Source of the DNA: PALSA-612 sp963791225
GTDB taxonomy: Bacteria; Actinomycetota; Thermoleophilia; Gaiellales; Gaiellaceae
Assembly: GCA_963791225.1 (NCBI GenBank)
Contig: CAWBRV010000003.1
Location: forward strand, 1-64,000
Direction of reading: 5' to 3'
DNA length: 64,000 nt
The notes beneath the pieces are model-generated. The model worked only from the letters and a program-made list of their open reading frames with translations. It was not told the DNA's origin and did no database searches. This document shows, one piece after another, positions 53,771 through 62,483 of the stretch. The translations under genes and the position numbers were made by a program. Each line of letters opens with the position of its first letter. The stretch's first letter is position 1.

Positions 53771-54364
53771 TCAGTGGCGGTGCAACATCTTGTCGAGCGC
53801 CGCCTGGCTCTTGGCGCCCCAGAGCCCGTCCGGCTTCAGGTGCGCTGCGCGCTGGAAGCGGATGACGGCGGTCTTGGTGGCGGGGGTCTCGACGCCGGTA
53901 ACACGGCCCGAGTAGAAATGGAGTTTGGTCAGGTCGCGTTGCAGGTTGCGGATCCAGCCGAGCGGGGGCGGCGGTTTGCTCGGCTTGCGGTGCAGCATCT
54001 TGTCCAGGGCGGCTTGGCTCTTCGGCCCCCAGAAACCGTCGGGTTTCAGATGCGCCGCCCGCTGGAAGCGGGTAACGGCCGTCTTGGTGGCGGCCGTCTG
54101 GACGCCGTTGACGGGCCCTGCGTAGAAGTGGAGCGTGGTGAGGTCGTGTTGGAGCCGTCGGATCCAGGCGAGTGCAGGCCCGTGCGAGCTCGGTGCCGTC
54201 GATGTCTTCGAGTGGGGAGCTGGTGATGGTTTCGCGGTGGGATTCGTTGTCGCTGTCGTGTGGGTGGCGCTGGTCGGCGGAGCGGTGTTTTTGCTGCCTG
54301 ATCCGCAGCCGGCCACGAGTACGACACCGGCCACCACGACTAGAGCAACACCACCAAGCCTCAC
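53771..54364 (-). CDS. Lipoprotein with two peptidoglycan-binding domains
   Basis: 197 residues from GTG 54364. Lipobox LVVVAGVVLVAGCGSGS, then a Thr/Ser/Pro linker (TSATHTTATTNPTAKPSPAP), then two near-identical PG_binding_1-like units: WIRRLQHDLTTLHFYAGPVN / AVTRFQRAAHLKPDGFWGPK / SQAALDKMLHR and WIRNLQRDLTKLHFYSGRVT / AVIRFQRAAHLKPDGLWGAK. Predicted to attach the membrane lipid anchor to cell-wall peptidoglycan. Divergent from the M14 peptidase, a likely wall-related partner. The two units are about 85% alike, a recent internal duplication. Confidence 0.85.
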   Translation of the reverse strand: MRLGGVALVVVAGVVLVAGCGSGSKNTAPPTSATHTTATTNPTAKPSPAPHSKTSTAPSSHGPALAWIRRLQHDLTTLHFYAGPVNGVQTAATKTAVTRFQRAAHLKPDGFWGPKSQAALDKMLHRKPSKPPPPLGWIRNLQRDLTKLHFYSGRVTGVETPATKTAVIRFQRAAHLKPDGLWGAKSQAALDKMLHRH

Positions 54365-54464
54365 ATCGTCCTCACCGCAGGGGACACGCTTCACCCGCAG
54401 GCTATACCGGCACTCGCCGTAGCATCGTTGGGGCGCTGAGGACGTTGCCTGGGAGCTTTCGACG

Positions 54465-55142
54465 TTGCCGGTGATCGCCAAGCTCGCGATCGCGGCGGTG
54501 CTCGTCCTGGTAGCGGTGCCGTTCCAGATCGGCCGCTCGACGCAGGGCCGGCCGATCGCTGCGATCCGGGTCGGCCACCGGCACGGGACACGCATCTTGG
54601 TGGTCGGTTGCATCCACGGCACCGAGTGCGCCGGCATGGCCATCGCCCGTGCGCTCGAACACGCACCGACCGGGGCCGACCTGTGGATCGTTCCGGACCT
54701 TAATCCAGACGGCCGTGCACACGGCTACCGGCAGAACGCGCATGGCGTCGACCTGAACCGCAACTGGTCGTCAGGCTGGCAGCCAGGCGGCCGCCCCTGG
54801 GACTTCCAGTATCCAGGCCCGCGGCCGTTCTCGGAGCCGGAGACGCGGATCGCCCGCAACCTGATCGAGCGCATCAAGCCGCAGGTGACGATCTGGTACC
54901 ACCAGCACCTGAACCTCGTCTGGGCCTGGGGGCCAAGCACCAACGCCGGCCGCATCTACGCCCGCGCGGCCGGGATGCGCTTCTTCCACCACCCGTGGCT
55001 GCATGGGACAGCCACCAACTGGCAAAACCACCACCTGCCCGGAACCGCGTCCTTCACCGTCGAGCTTCCCGCCGGCCAGCTCACGGCGCAGCAGGTCCGA
55101 GTCCAAGTCCAGGCGGTGCTCGCGCTCGCGACACCGGGGTGA
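54465..55142 (+). CDS. M14-family zinc carboxypeptidase-like protein
   Basis: 225 residues. N-terminal membrane or signal segment IAKLAIAAVLVLVAVPF. Zinc ligands HxxE in VVGCIHGTECAGMAIARALE, substrate Asn-Arg in GVDLNRNWSSGW, third ligand His in QVTIWYHQHLNLVWAWG, and catalytic Glu in SFTVELPAGQLT. All sites are present though the protein is shorter than classical carboxypeptidases, as in murein-peptide amidase (MpaA)-like forms. With the divergent peptidoglycan-binding lipoprotein, muropeptide cleavage outside the membrane is likely. Start codon uncertain (TTG 54465). Confidence 0.8.
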   Translation: MPVIAKLAIAAVLVLVAVPFQIGRSTQGRPIAAIRVGHRHGTRILVVGCIHGTECAGMAIARALEHAPTGADLWIVPDLNPDGRAHGYRQNAHGVDLNRNWSSGWQPGGRPWDFQYPGPRPFSEPETRIARNLIERIKPQVTIWYHQHLNLVWAWGPSTNAGRIYARAAGMRFFHHPWLHGTATNWQNHHLPGTASFTVELPAGQLTAQQVRVQVQAVLALATPG

Positions 55143-55226
55143 CGCGTTGGGAGGTCTGCTCTCTCGTCCGCGTGCCGCGATTCAGTGGTGTCGACCCGTG
55201 GCGTGGGTCGTCGGAGGACGGGCCAG

Positions 55227-56317
55227 ATGTTCGCTTCTCTGCTGGCGGTGTTGGTTGCAGGCGCCTGGCCTGGCGTTGGGGATGCGAGAGCGCGGGCGGC
55301 TGTTTCTCCGATCCAGCGTGACCTCGACGGGCTGGTTCGGGCCGGGGTGCCGGGCGTGATTGCGCTGGTCAAAGACGGTGGACGGACAGTTCGCTTGGTG
55401 TCTGGGTCTGCCCGGGTGTCGCCGCGAGAGCCAATGCTGTCGGTTGATCGGTTCCGGGTCGGCAGCATCACCAAGTCGTTCATCGCGACGGTGGTGCTCC
55501 AGCTCGTCGGAGAGCGGAAGCTAAGGCTGGACGATTCGCTCGAGCACTGGCTGCCTGGGGTCGTTCCGAACGGGCGCTCGATCACTGTTCGCGAGCTGCT
55601 CCAGCACACGAGCGGCCTGTACGACTACGTCGACGATTCCGCGTTTCGCACAGCGGTCCTGGCGAATCCGTTACGGGTATGGACACCCGCGCAGCTGGTC
55701 AGGGTTGCGGTCTCTCGCACCGGCCGTTGTTTAGGCCCGGCCGGCGCTGGTCGTACTCGAACACCAACTACATCCTGGCCGGGCTCGTGATCCACGCCGT
55801 CACTCACGATTCAGTCGCGGCTGAGCTGAGGGACCGGATCTTTCGCCCGCTCGGTCTTCACCAGACATCGTTTCCAGCCGGTCCGACGATTAGTGGCCCG
55901 CACGCGCGTTACGTGTTCTACGGCACCCCGCTCGTCCGCGATACCGCCCACGTCAGCCCCACGGGAGCCTGGGCTGCAGGAGCGATCGTCTCTACCGTTA
56001 GCGACGTCGCCAGCTTCTACAACGCCCTGCTGGGCGGTCGTCTGTGGCGCCCGGCGCTGCTGGCCGAGATGCAGGACACGGTCAGAACCAGTGACGGGGA
56101 CGGATATGGGCTCGGCCTGCTCGCGCTACGGACCGCCTGCGGCCGCGTGTTCGGCCACGACGGTGACTTCCCAGGTTACGCGACCGAAGCGTTCACAAGC
56201 CCGAACAGGCGGCGGCAACTGATCCTGTTCATCAACTCAGACCAGTCCACAAGTCGAATCAACAAGGCGATTACCAAGACCCTGAACACCGCGCTCTGCG
56301 GACATCCGTTCCGGTAA
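55227..56317 (+). pseudogene. Serine hydrolase (class C beta-lactamase/DD-peptidase fold), one frame break
   Basis: ATG 55227 gives a signal peptide MFASLLAVLVAGAWPGVGDA. SxxK nucleophile in FRVGSITKSFIATVVLQLVG, then ELLQHTSGLYDY. The frame breaks near 55720, and the second part carries YxN in RWSYSNTNYILAGLV and the last box (HDGDFPGYATEAF, an HxG variant) and ends GHPFR. Overall length (about 360 residues) is normal for D-Ala-D-Ala carboxypeptidase-like esterases. Follows the M14 gene by 84 bp, consistent with cell-wall work. Only the one-base shift speaks against an active gene. Confidence 0.75.
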
Positions 56318-56534
56318 CCCAGGCGCGGAGGGAAGGGCGACTCTGGGAGGACGAGCTCGGCTGCGCTGGGCCGCCTTGGGGTGATCGTCGCGAGACCGTG
56401 TGAACGGATTCCGTCGCCGGCGGGCGCGGCTGAGCCTGATCCAGAACCTGCCTAAGTCGGACAGTTGCCGGCTCCCTCGCGTTGGACAAGTCAGGCAGCC
56501 AAAGGCGTGTCGTATGGTCGGCTGCGACGCCTAA

Positions 56535-59500
56535 GAGCCTCTAACAGAATGAGTTTGCGTTTACGAGGCGGCGGCGGTTGTCTGCCGGAGAAGGGCCTCG
56601 GTCTCGGCGAGCGCCGGTTTGTAGCCCATGAACGAGAACAGGTCGCGGGCTTCGTTGAGCGGCTGCTCGGCGCCGGCGTTGCCGAGCGTTGCGAGGCAGC
56701 GGCCCTGGCCGAGCAGGGCGTAGGCGTGCTCGCGGAGGTTTCCGAACTGCTCCCAGCGGACGGCCGCTTCGGCGTAAAGCGCCGCTGCGCCGGCGTGGTC
56801 GCCGTTGTGTTCGGCGAGCTGAGCGCGGGCGGTACAGAGGGCGTGCTCGCGGAGTGGGTCGCGCGGCTCGAGTCCGTCGGCGAGCCGCTCGGCGAGTTCG
56901 GAGTCGCCGGCTGCGAGCGCAGTTCGCAGCATTGCTGCGAGCTGTCTGGGGTAGTAGGGAGCGTCGCGAGCGGCCGGCGTTTGCTCGATCTCGTAGAGGA
57001 GCGCGCATGCCCGACCGGGGTCGGCGACGGCGAAGGCGGAGGCGGCGGCGGAGAGCGCCTCCACGACCGTGTCGGGTGTGGCCTGCGTGCGCGCTGCCTC
57101 GACAAGCCAGTCGGCGACGGCGGGGGCGCCCTCGGACTCGCCGCGGTCGACACGGGTCGCCAGTTCGAGCGCGCGCACCCAGATCAGCACGAAAGTCCCG
57201 CCCCTCGCCTCGACGGCAGCAGCGAGTGCGCCGGCCCGCTCGAGCGCCTCCTCCGGGCGGCCGAGCTCGACAAGGAGACCGGGGCAGTCGCCCTCGAGCG
57301 TCTCCGCGGAGAGGCCACGCTGCTCACAGAAAGCGATCCCTTTCTCGAACGCGGTGAGCGAGCGGGCAGGCCCCTGGAGCGGGTAGCGGGCGATCGCGAG
57401 GTTGTTCTGCAGGATGGCGGCTTCCCGGCCCGCGCCCTGCTCGATGAGCATGGGGAGGGCCCGCTCCATCTCGGCGAGGCCTCCCGGATCGCCCAGGAAG
57501 GCGCAGGCGAAGCCGCGGCGGCCGAGCGCACGCGCCGGCTCGGTTAGGCCAAGCCGTTTGGCAAGGGCCAACGCTCGATCGGCCGCGGTGATCGCCTCGC
57601 CGTGCTCGCCCGCGTGGAAATGCGCCGCTGCGAGCCCTGTGTAGGCGGCAACGAGCGTCGGGCCGGGCGGCTCCTGCTCGAGCAGACTGACGGCATCGGC
57701 AGCGAGCGCGAGGCTGCGGCCCCCACCCAGTGTGAACGTGACATCCGCGAGCAGGATCAGCGTCCGCGCTTCGCCTTCTCTTTCGCCACGAGCGCGGAAG
57801 GCGGTGAGTGCCTCGTCGAGCGCGGCCGCGGCCTCCCGCGACTGCCCGGCATCCTCAGCGGCTTCTGCCCATCGGATCAGGAGCTCCGGCCTCTCCGGGT
57901 CGTCGACCGGGCAGAGCTCGAGTGCGCGGGCGAGCCGTGCTTCTGCCTGGGCCGTGTCGAGGCCGAGCGCCCGCTCGCCGGCGAGCGCGAGGAAGTGCCG
58001 CGCCGGCAGGGCGAGCTGCTCGGCCTGCTCCGTGTCGCCGGCGGCCTCGGCGAGCTCGAGCGCTTGCAGGTAGTGGTGCGCGAGCACCTCGGCCATGTCC
58101 TCGACTCGCCCGCCAGCCTGACGCTCGATCCAGGCGGCGGCGGAGCGGTGACGGCGTGCCCGCTCCGCTCGTGGGATCTGTCCGTAGGCGACATCGCGGA
58201 CGAGCAGGTGCCAGAACGAGTACTCGCTCTCGCCCTCGATCGAGCTCACCCGAGCCGGGCGAACGAGCTCTTTACGGGCGAGCTCGTGCATCGCCAGCTC
58301 GAGCTCTGGCCGGTCGTGGCCGCCGATCTCGGCCAGGGCGCCCACCCAGAACACCTTCCCGAGCACGGCCGCGTCCTGCAGCAAGCTCTTCCGCTCCGGC
58401 GACAGCGTGTCCAGACGGGCGGCGATCAACGCCTGCAAGCTCTCAGGCAGCTCCGACTCCGCCACCGCCTTCCCTTCCCGCTCGAGGCCGCGATCGGCGA
58501 GCAAGCGCACGAACTCCTCGGCATAGAGCGGGTTGCCGCCCGCCCGCTCGAGCACGCCCTGCTCCAGTTCCTCGCTGAGAACGGTGGTCGTGATCAGGTG
58601 AGAGACGAGTTCGGCCGTCTCTTGATCGGAGAGCGGCGGCAGGTTGATCGTCGTCGCGTTTCGCATCCCACCCGCCCAACCGGGATGCCTTTCATGAAGC
58701 TCCGGCCGCGCCGTGCAAAGGATCAGCAGCGGCACCCCCTCAGACCACTCCGCCAGATGCTCCAGGAACGCGAGCAGTGCCTCGTCTGCCCAGTGCAGGT
58801 CTTCGAACACGAGCACGGTCGGCCGGGCCGCAGCCAATCCCTCGAGGAAGCGCCGCCAGGCCGTAAACAACTCCTGCCGCTCCGCCAACGACACCGCCTC
58901 GACGCCGACCAGCGGCGCCAGCCGCTGCAACAGCCACTGCCGCTCCGGCGCTTCCGGCGAGACGGCCGCTTCCAGCTTCCTCACCGCCACCTCGGCCGAG
59001 TCAGACTCGAGAATCCCCGCCTCCGCCTTGACGATCTCACCCAATGCCCAGAACGTGATCCCCTCCCCATAGGGCAAACAGCGCCCCTGCCGCCAGCGGG
59101 TCAGCTCAGGCTTCGTCTCCAGGTGGGCCAACAACTCCGCGACCAGCCTGCTCTTGCCAACGCCCGGCTCACCAACGACTGTGACCAACTGCACCGAGCG
59201 CTGCTGGGCCGCCCGCTCGAACGTCCCGATCAACAACGGCTTCTCCAACTCGCGGCCGACCAGCGGCGTCGTGTACCGGCGAGTCACGTCGCTCCCGAAG
59301 CGGGCGCGCGCCCTGAGCGGACGCCACACGACGAGCGGCTCCGACTTGCCCTTCACCGTGGCCGGCTCGAGCTGCTCGTAGTCGAATACACGCTCCGTGA
59401 AGCGGTACGTCTGGTCGGAGACGGCGATGCCGTCCACGGGTGCCACACCCTGTAACCGCGATGCCGTGTTCACCACGTCACCGGTGACGATCCCCTCACC

Positions 59501-60037
59501 GAGCTCCGGCCGCGCACCGAGAGCGACCACCGCCTCACCCGTGTTGATTCCCACTCGGACCTGCAGGCTCATTCCTGGGTCAGCCTCATTCAGCTCTGAG
59601 ATCGCCTCCAGAATCCTGAGTCCGGCCCTGGCCGCCCGCTCCGCGTCATCCTCGTGCGCGACCGGCGCGCCGAACACCGCCATCACCGCGTCACCAACGA
59701 ACTTCTCGACCGTCCCGCCGAAGCGCTCGATCTCCTCGCGCAACCGGGCGTGATACGGCTTCAGCCGCGCCCGCACGTCCTCCGGATCCGCGACTTCGGA
59801 CGCGGCCGTGAACCCGACCAGATCGCAGAACAGGACGGAGACGAGCTTTCGCTCCTCCAGCGGCGTCGTCGGTGCGAACTCGATTAACGGCGCTGTGCAG
59901 AAGCCGCAGAACTGGAAGCCTTCCGGGTTCTCCTTGCCACAGCTAGGGCAGGTCGCCACCAAGCGAGTCTAGGACAGCCACTCCAACGACACGACCACGA
60001 GTCGCGCCAGAGCGCGCGCTCATTCTGTTACAGCCTC
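56535..60037. mobile_element. Transposase-less element with terminal inverted repeats and TAA duplications
   Basis: Ends: GAGCCTCTAACAGAATGAG (56535-56553) and, inverted, GAGGCTGTAACAGAATGAG (60019-60037), 17 of 19 identical. Both are flanked on the same strand by TAA (56532-56534 and 60038-60040), fitting the 3-bp TNA duplication of IS5-family (IS1031-type) elements. The whole 3.5-kb interior is one regulator gene, whose stop codon is 8 bp from the left end. No transposase inside. The end GAGCCT resembles the GAGCCT of the IS at 6362. Confidence 0.65.
56561..59962 (-). CDS. Zinc-ribbon-cyclase-STAND ATPase-TPR regulator
   Basis: 1,133 residues, intact (TTG 59962 or GTG 59959). A zinc ribbon CPSCGKENPEGFQFCGFC opens the protein. 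Class III cyclase: SVLFCDLVGFTAASEVADPE, FVGDAVMAVFGAPVAHEDDA, VRVGINTGEAVVALGARPEL, VTGDVVNTASRLQGVAP (both metal Asp present). ATPase: Walker A TVVGEPGVGKSRLVAELLAH, Walker B TVLVFEDLHWADEALLAFLE. The C-terminal half is TPR hairpins (EQLALPARHFLALAGERALG; AGAAALYAEAAVRWEQFGNL). A large cytosolic signal integrator with probable cAMP output. It fills an element bounded by inverted repeats and TAA duplications, unlike the other cyclase genes here. Confidence 0.9.
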   Translation of the reverse strand: MVATCPSCGKENPEGFQFCGFCTAPLIEFAPTTPLEERKLVSVLFCDLVGFTAASEVADPEDVRARLKPYHARLREEIERFGGTVEKFVGDAVMAVFGAPVAHEDDAERAARAGLRILEAISELNEADPGMSLQVRVGINTGEAVVALGARPELGEGIVTGDVVNTASRLQGVAPVDGIAVSDQTYRFTERVFDYEQLEPATVKGKSEPLVVWRPLRARARFGSDVTRRYTTPLVGRELEKPLLIGTFERAAQQRSVQLVTVVGEPGVGKSRLVAELLAHLETKPELTRWRQGRCLPYGEGITFWALGEIVKAEAGILESDSAEVAVRKLEAAVSPEAPERQWLLQRLAPLVGVEAVSLAERQELFTAWRRFLEGLAAARPTVLVFEDLHWADEALLAFLEHLAEWSEGVPLLILCTARPELHERHPGWAGGMRNATTINLPPLSDQETAELVSHLITTTVLSEELEQGVLERAGGNPLYAEEFVRLLADRGLEREGKAVAESELPESLQALIAARLDTLSPERKSLLQDAAVLGKVFWVGALAEIGGHDRPELELAMHELARKELVRPARVSSIEGESEYSFWHLLVRDVAYGQIPRAERARRHRSAAAWIERQAGGRVEDMAEVLAHHYLQALELAEAAGDTEQAEQLALPARHFLALAGERALGLDTAQAEARLARALELCPVDDPERPELLIRWAEAAEDAGQSREAAAALDEALTAFRARGEREGEARTLILLADVTFTLGGGRSLALAADAVSLLEQEPPGPTLVAAYTGLAAAHFHAGEHGEAITAADRALALAKRLGLTEPARALGRRGFACAFLGDPGGLAEMERALPMLIEQGAGREAAILQNNLAIARYPLQGPARSLTAFEKGIAFCEQRGLSAETLEGDCPGLLVELGRPEEALERAGALAAAVEARGGTFVLIWVRALELATRVDRGESEGAPAVADWLVEAARTQATPDTVVEALSAAASAFAVADPGRACALLYEIEQTPAARDAPYYPRQLAAMLRTALAAGDSELAERLADGLEPRDPLREHALCTARAQLAEHNGDHAGAAALYAEAAVRWEQFGNLREHAYALLGQGRCLATLGNAGAEQPLNEARDLFSFMGYKPALAETEALLRQTTAAAS

Positions 60038-60173
60038 TAAGTTGTCCAAGTGGTGAGGACCGCCCACTTTGGACAAGTCAAGCGGTTCCCGCCCGTGGGC
60101 CGCGCTTCGCGAGTAACCGGCCGACACCAGGCGGGACGAACAAACCCCAGCTGCGATTGAGAAGTAGAAACCG

Positions 60174-60199
60174 GACTTTGGTCACCCGTGACCAAAGTC
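60174..60199. promoter_or_regulatory. Perfect 26-bp palindrome
   Basis: GACTTTGGTCAC-CC-GTGACCAAAGTC, 12-bp arms without mismatch and a 2-base centre. Too short a loop for a good terminator hairpin, and no T-run. It lies in the gene-free stretch 60038-60372, 174 bp before the response-regulator operon. A dimeric repressor site is the most likely reading. Confidence 0.5.
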
Positions 60200-60372
60200 G
60201 AGGGCGTTTAGGGCGACTCGCGCGACGACCGGGATAAGACTCGGCCATCAGGGCGAGGTTTCGGCCGAGGTCGAGTGCTTTACCAGCTGCGCTCGAAGCT
60301 TGGCCGCGGCCTGTCCCGGCCCTTGCCGTTCGCCTCCTACGCTCGTTGACAGGAAATCGGAAAGGAGTCGAA

Positions 60373-60591
60373 ATGCGAGGCGGACGCCCCAAGGAGCTGG
60401 CACGACGGATCGACGGTGACGGAGTCGAGGTATCGCTCAGATGGAGGCGGGCCGATGGCCGTCTGACCGTCGTCGTCACCGACAGGAACGGCCACGCACT
60501 CAGGCTGGCGGCCAAGAGCGAGAACGCGCTCGACGTCTACTACCACCCGTTCGTGTACGCGGACCGAACGGCGCTCGAGGACGCTGCCTAG
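60373..60591 (+). CDS. Hypothetical 72-residue protein, first gene of response-regulator operon
   Basis: ATG 60373, set by AAAGGAGTCGAA. Reads MRGGRPKELARRIDGDGVEV, SLRWRRADGRLTVVVTDRNG, HALRLAAKSENALDVYYHPF, VYADRTALEDAA. Beta-rich small domain, no known family. 13 bp before the response regulator. Confidence 0.55.
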   Translation: MRGGRPKELARRIDGDGVEVSLRWRRADGRLTVVVTDRNGHALRLAAKSENALDVYYHPFVYADRTALEDAA

Positions 60592-60604
60592 AAATGGCGA
60601 GCCG

Positions 60605-61258
60605 ATGCGCGTGCTGATCGTCGAAGACGACGACTCGACCGCTGCTCCGCTTGCGGAAGGGCTTCGGCGGGAGGGATACGAAGTCTCGCGGGTCGCGACT
60701 GGGCAGGCTGCTCTGGACGCTGCCGATGCGGATCTCGTGCTCCTCGATTTGTGTCTTCCCGACATGGACGGTCACGACGTCTTCCGCCGGCTGCGTGCGC
60801 GCTCTCGCGTGCCGGTCATCATGCTCACCGCCCGAGCGCGCGAGGCCGACCGGATCGCCGGGCTCGAGCTCGGCGCCGACGACTACATCACGAAGCCCTT
60901 CGGCTTCCGCGAGTTACTCGCCCGTGTGCGGGCAGTCACGCGGCGAACCACCCCGGGGGCGCCGCGTCCCCTTCGTGCAGGGTCGTTGGAGATCGACCTG
61001 CGCGCACGTCGCGTTCTACTCGAGGGGCGCGAGATTCCTCTCACACCGAAGGAGTTCGATCTGCTGGCTCTCCTCGCCCGCCAACCCGGCAACCTCGTCT
61101 CCCGCAAGCAGATCCTCGCCGAGGTATGGCAAACGAGCTGGATCGGCAGCAGGAAGACGATCGACGTCCACGTCGTCGCGCTGCGCCGCAAGCTCGGCAA
61201 TCCTGCCTGGATCGAGACCGTCCGCGGCAACGGACTACGACTCCGCCCGATCGACTAG
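60605..61258 (+). CDS. OmpR/PhoB-family response regulator, orphan
   Basis: 217 residues. Receiver: acidic pocket VLIVEDDDS, phosphorylation Asp48 in LVLLDLCLPDMDGHDVF, Thr and Lys in VIMLTARARE and YITKPFGFRELLARV. DNA-binding winged helix: LTPKEFDLLALLARQPGNLV, SRKQILAEVWQTSWIGSRKT, IDVHVVALRRKLG, WIETVRGNGLRL. No histidine kinase gene is adjacent, so the partner is elsewhere. It likely regulates the membrane-redox operon downstream. Confidence 0.9.
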   Translation: MRVLIVEDDDSTAAPLAEGLRREGYEVSRVATGQAALDAADADLVLLDLCLPDMDGHDVFRRLRARSRVPVIMLTARAREADRIAGLELGADDYITKPFGFRELLARVRAVTRRTTPGAPRPLRAGSLEIDLRARRVLLEGREIPLTPKEFDLLALLARQPGNLVSRKQILAEVWQTSWIGSRKTIDVHVVALRRKLGNPAWIETVRGNGLRLRPID

Positions 61259-61363
61259 CGCTGCGCCGCAACTCCTCCCGAAAGGGTGCTCGCGGCAGTT
61301 CCGCAGGGTGGGTCAGGGCTGCTACGGATGCTCCCCGGAACGCCTCCGACTAGCCTCGAAGCG

Positions 61364-61621
61364 ATGACCGATGTCATCGGAACACCGTCGAGCGCAGCCG
61401 CGTCGAACGGAGCAACCAAGCGTGATAGGAGCGCATCGTTGCCTGGTCGCCGCGAGTTGTTCGCTCTGGCAGCGGTGCTTGCGGCCACGGTCGTGACGAT
61501 GGCCGCCGCGATCGCTGGGCTGACACGGACGGCCGCCCCGGTGCAGTCGCCGCCGCCGACGGTCAGCCAGGTAATCGGTCCTGCGCCTGCGGCGCCGCCA
61601 AGAGTCGAGCCGGGAGACTGA
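61364..61621 (+). CDS. Small single-span membrane protein
   Basis: 85 residues from ATG 61364. Disordered basic start, then the span LFALAAVLAATVVTMAAAIA and a Pro/Ala-rich outer tail (SPPPTVSQVIGPAPAAPPRV). Stop and next start overlap (TGATG). Its place in the ferric-reductase/ApbE operon suggests an accessory subunit; no motif shows which. Confidence 0.6.
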   Translation: MTDVIGTPSSAAASNGATKRDRSASLPGRRELFALAAVLAATVVTMAAAIAGLTRTAAPVQSPPPTVSQVIGPAPAAPPRVEPGD

Positions 61622-61848
61622 TGCGCACGATCTGGGCAACTGTGTTCTCGGTCTGGGCGCTCTCGGCCGCTGTCGCGGTTCTGGCGTGGACGCGGCAGCA
61701 GCCGGCGCCGTCCGGCTCGTCGCAGTCGATTCCGGGAGCCGTGATCGTCAAGGGCAAGAACGGGACGAGCCGTGTCGTCGTCGTCTCGGGTGCCGGCTCG
61801 ACGCCGACGCATGCGACCACGCGTACGTCGCCGGTTCCTGCGGGATGA
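61621..61848 (+). CDS. Small exported or anchored protein
   Basis: 75 residues, ATG 61621. Hydrophobic N-terminus IWATVFSVWALSAAVAVLAW, then outer part SQSIPGAVIVKGKNGTSRVV, VVSGAGSTPTHATTRTSPVP. SGAGST/HATT loosely recalls the SGATxT site where ApbE attaches FMN, but is not a match. Translationally coupled to both neighbours. Confidence 0.55.
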   Translation: MRTIWATVFSVWALSAAVAVLAWTRQQPAPSGSSQSIPGAVIVKGKNGTSRVVVVSGAGSTPTHATTRTSPVPAG

Positions 61849-62483
61849 GCGGCGTCGTCGCCGCGGGGATGCCGGTCGCGTGGCTGATCGCGCGCGCAGC
61901 CGGGCTGGTCGCGTTCGCTCTCCTGACCGTGTCAGTCACGCTCGGACTGATGATGAGCACGCGTCTGCTCAAGCCGAAGCTCCAGAAGGACCTTCTCGGC
62001 TGGCACCAGACGCTGATCTGGACGGGGCTGTCGATGCTCGTCCTCCACGGCGGTGCCATCCTCCTCGACCCGGTGATGCGCTTCGGGCCGGCTGCCGTGG
62101 TCATCCCTGGAGCTGCGCCGTGGCGGCCGATCACGGTGGCCGCCGGCGTCGTCGCCGGCTATCTCATGCTCGCCCTGGCCGTGTCCTTTCGTGTTCGGCG
62201 TCGCATCGGCCAGCGCCGGTGGCGACTTCTTCACTATGCGTCGTTTGTCGCCTTCTTCCTCGCGCTGGGTCACGCGCTCAATGCGGGTACCGATTTGACG
62301 GGAAACACCGGCTTGGTCTTCGCCGCGATTGCCCTTGCACCGGTTCTCTGGCTCACCTTCGTGCGCATCCTGCCCCGCCCTGAGCGCCCCACCCCTCCGG
62401 CGAGAGCCCGCCAGCCGGCGGAGACGCATGTGCCGTCCACGCCGCAACGTGAACCAGCACCCAGGAAGGCGATTCCGGCGTGA
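61845..62483 (+). CDS. Ferric-reductase-like transmembrane cytochrome
   Basis: 212 residues, ATG 61845 (overlaps previous stop). About five to six spans with the paired histidines of b-type heme: KDLLGWHQTLIWTGLSMLVL, HGGAILLDP and RWRLLHYASFVAFFLALGHA. A proline-rich cytosolic or outer tail follows (TPPARARQPAETHVPSTPQR). Fits the FRD/YedZ-like heme-membrane domain that passes electrons across the membrane. With ApbE next to it, an FMN carrier is the expected partner. Confidence 0.8.
   Translation: MSGVVAAGMPVAWLIARAAGLVAFALLTVSVTLGLMMSTRLLKPKLQKDLLGWHQTLIWTGLSMLVLHGGAILLDPVMRFGPAAVVIPGAAPWRPITVAAGVVAGYLMLALAVSFRVRRRIGQRRWRLLHYASFVAFFLALGHALNAGTDLTGNTGLVFAAIALAPVLWLTFVRILPRPERPTPPARARQPAETHVPSTPQREPAPRKAIPA

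Noticed and set aside
57602..59455. 617-residue plus-strand frame under the 56561 regulator
   Set aside because: Shadow of the intact cyclase-ATPase-TPR gene; low-complexity Arg/Leu/Gln composition.
60078..60515. 145-residue minus-strand frame after the cyclase element
   Set aside because: Overlaps the well-started gene at 60373, has no ribosome site and shows only Arg/Ser-rich composition.
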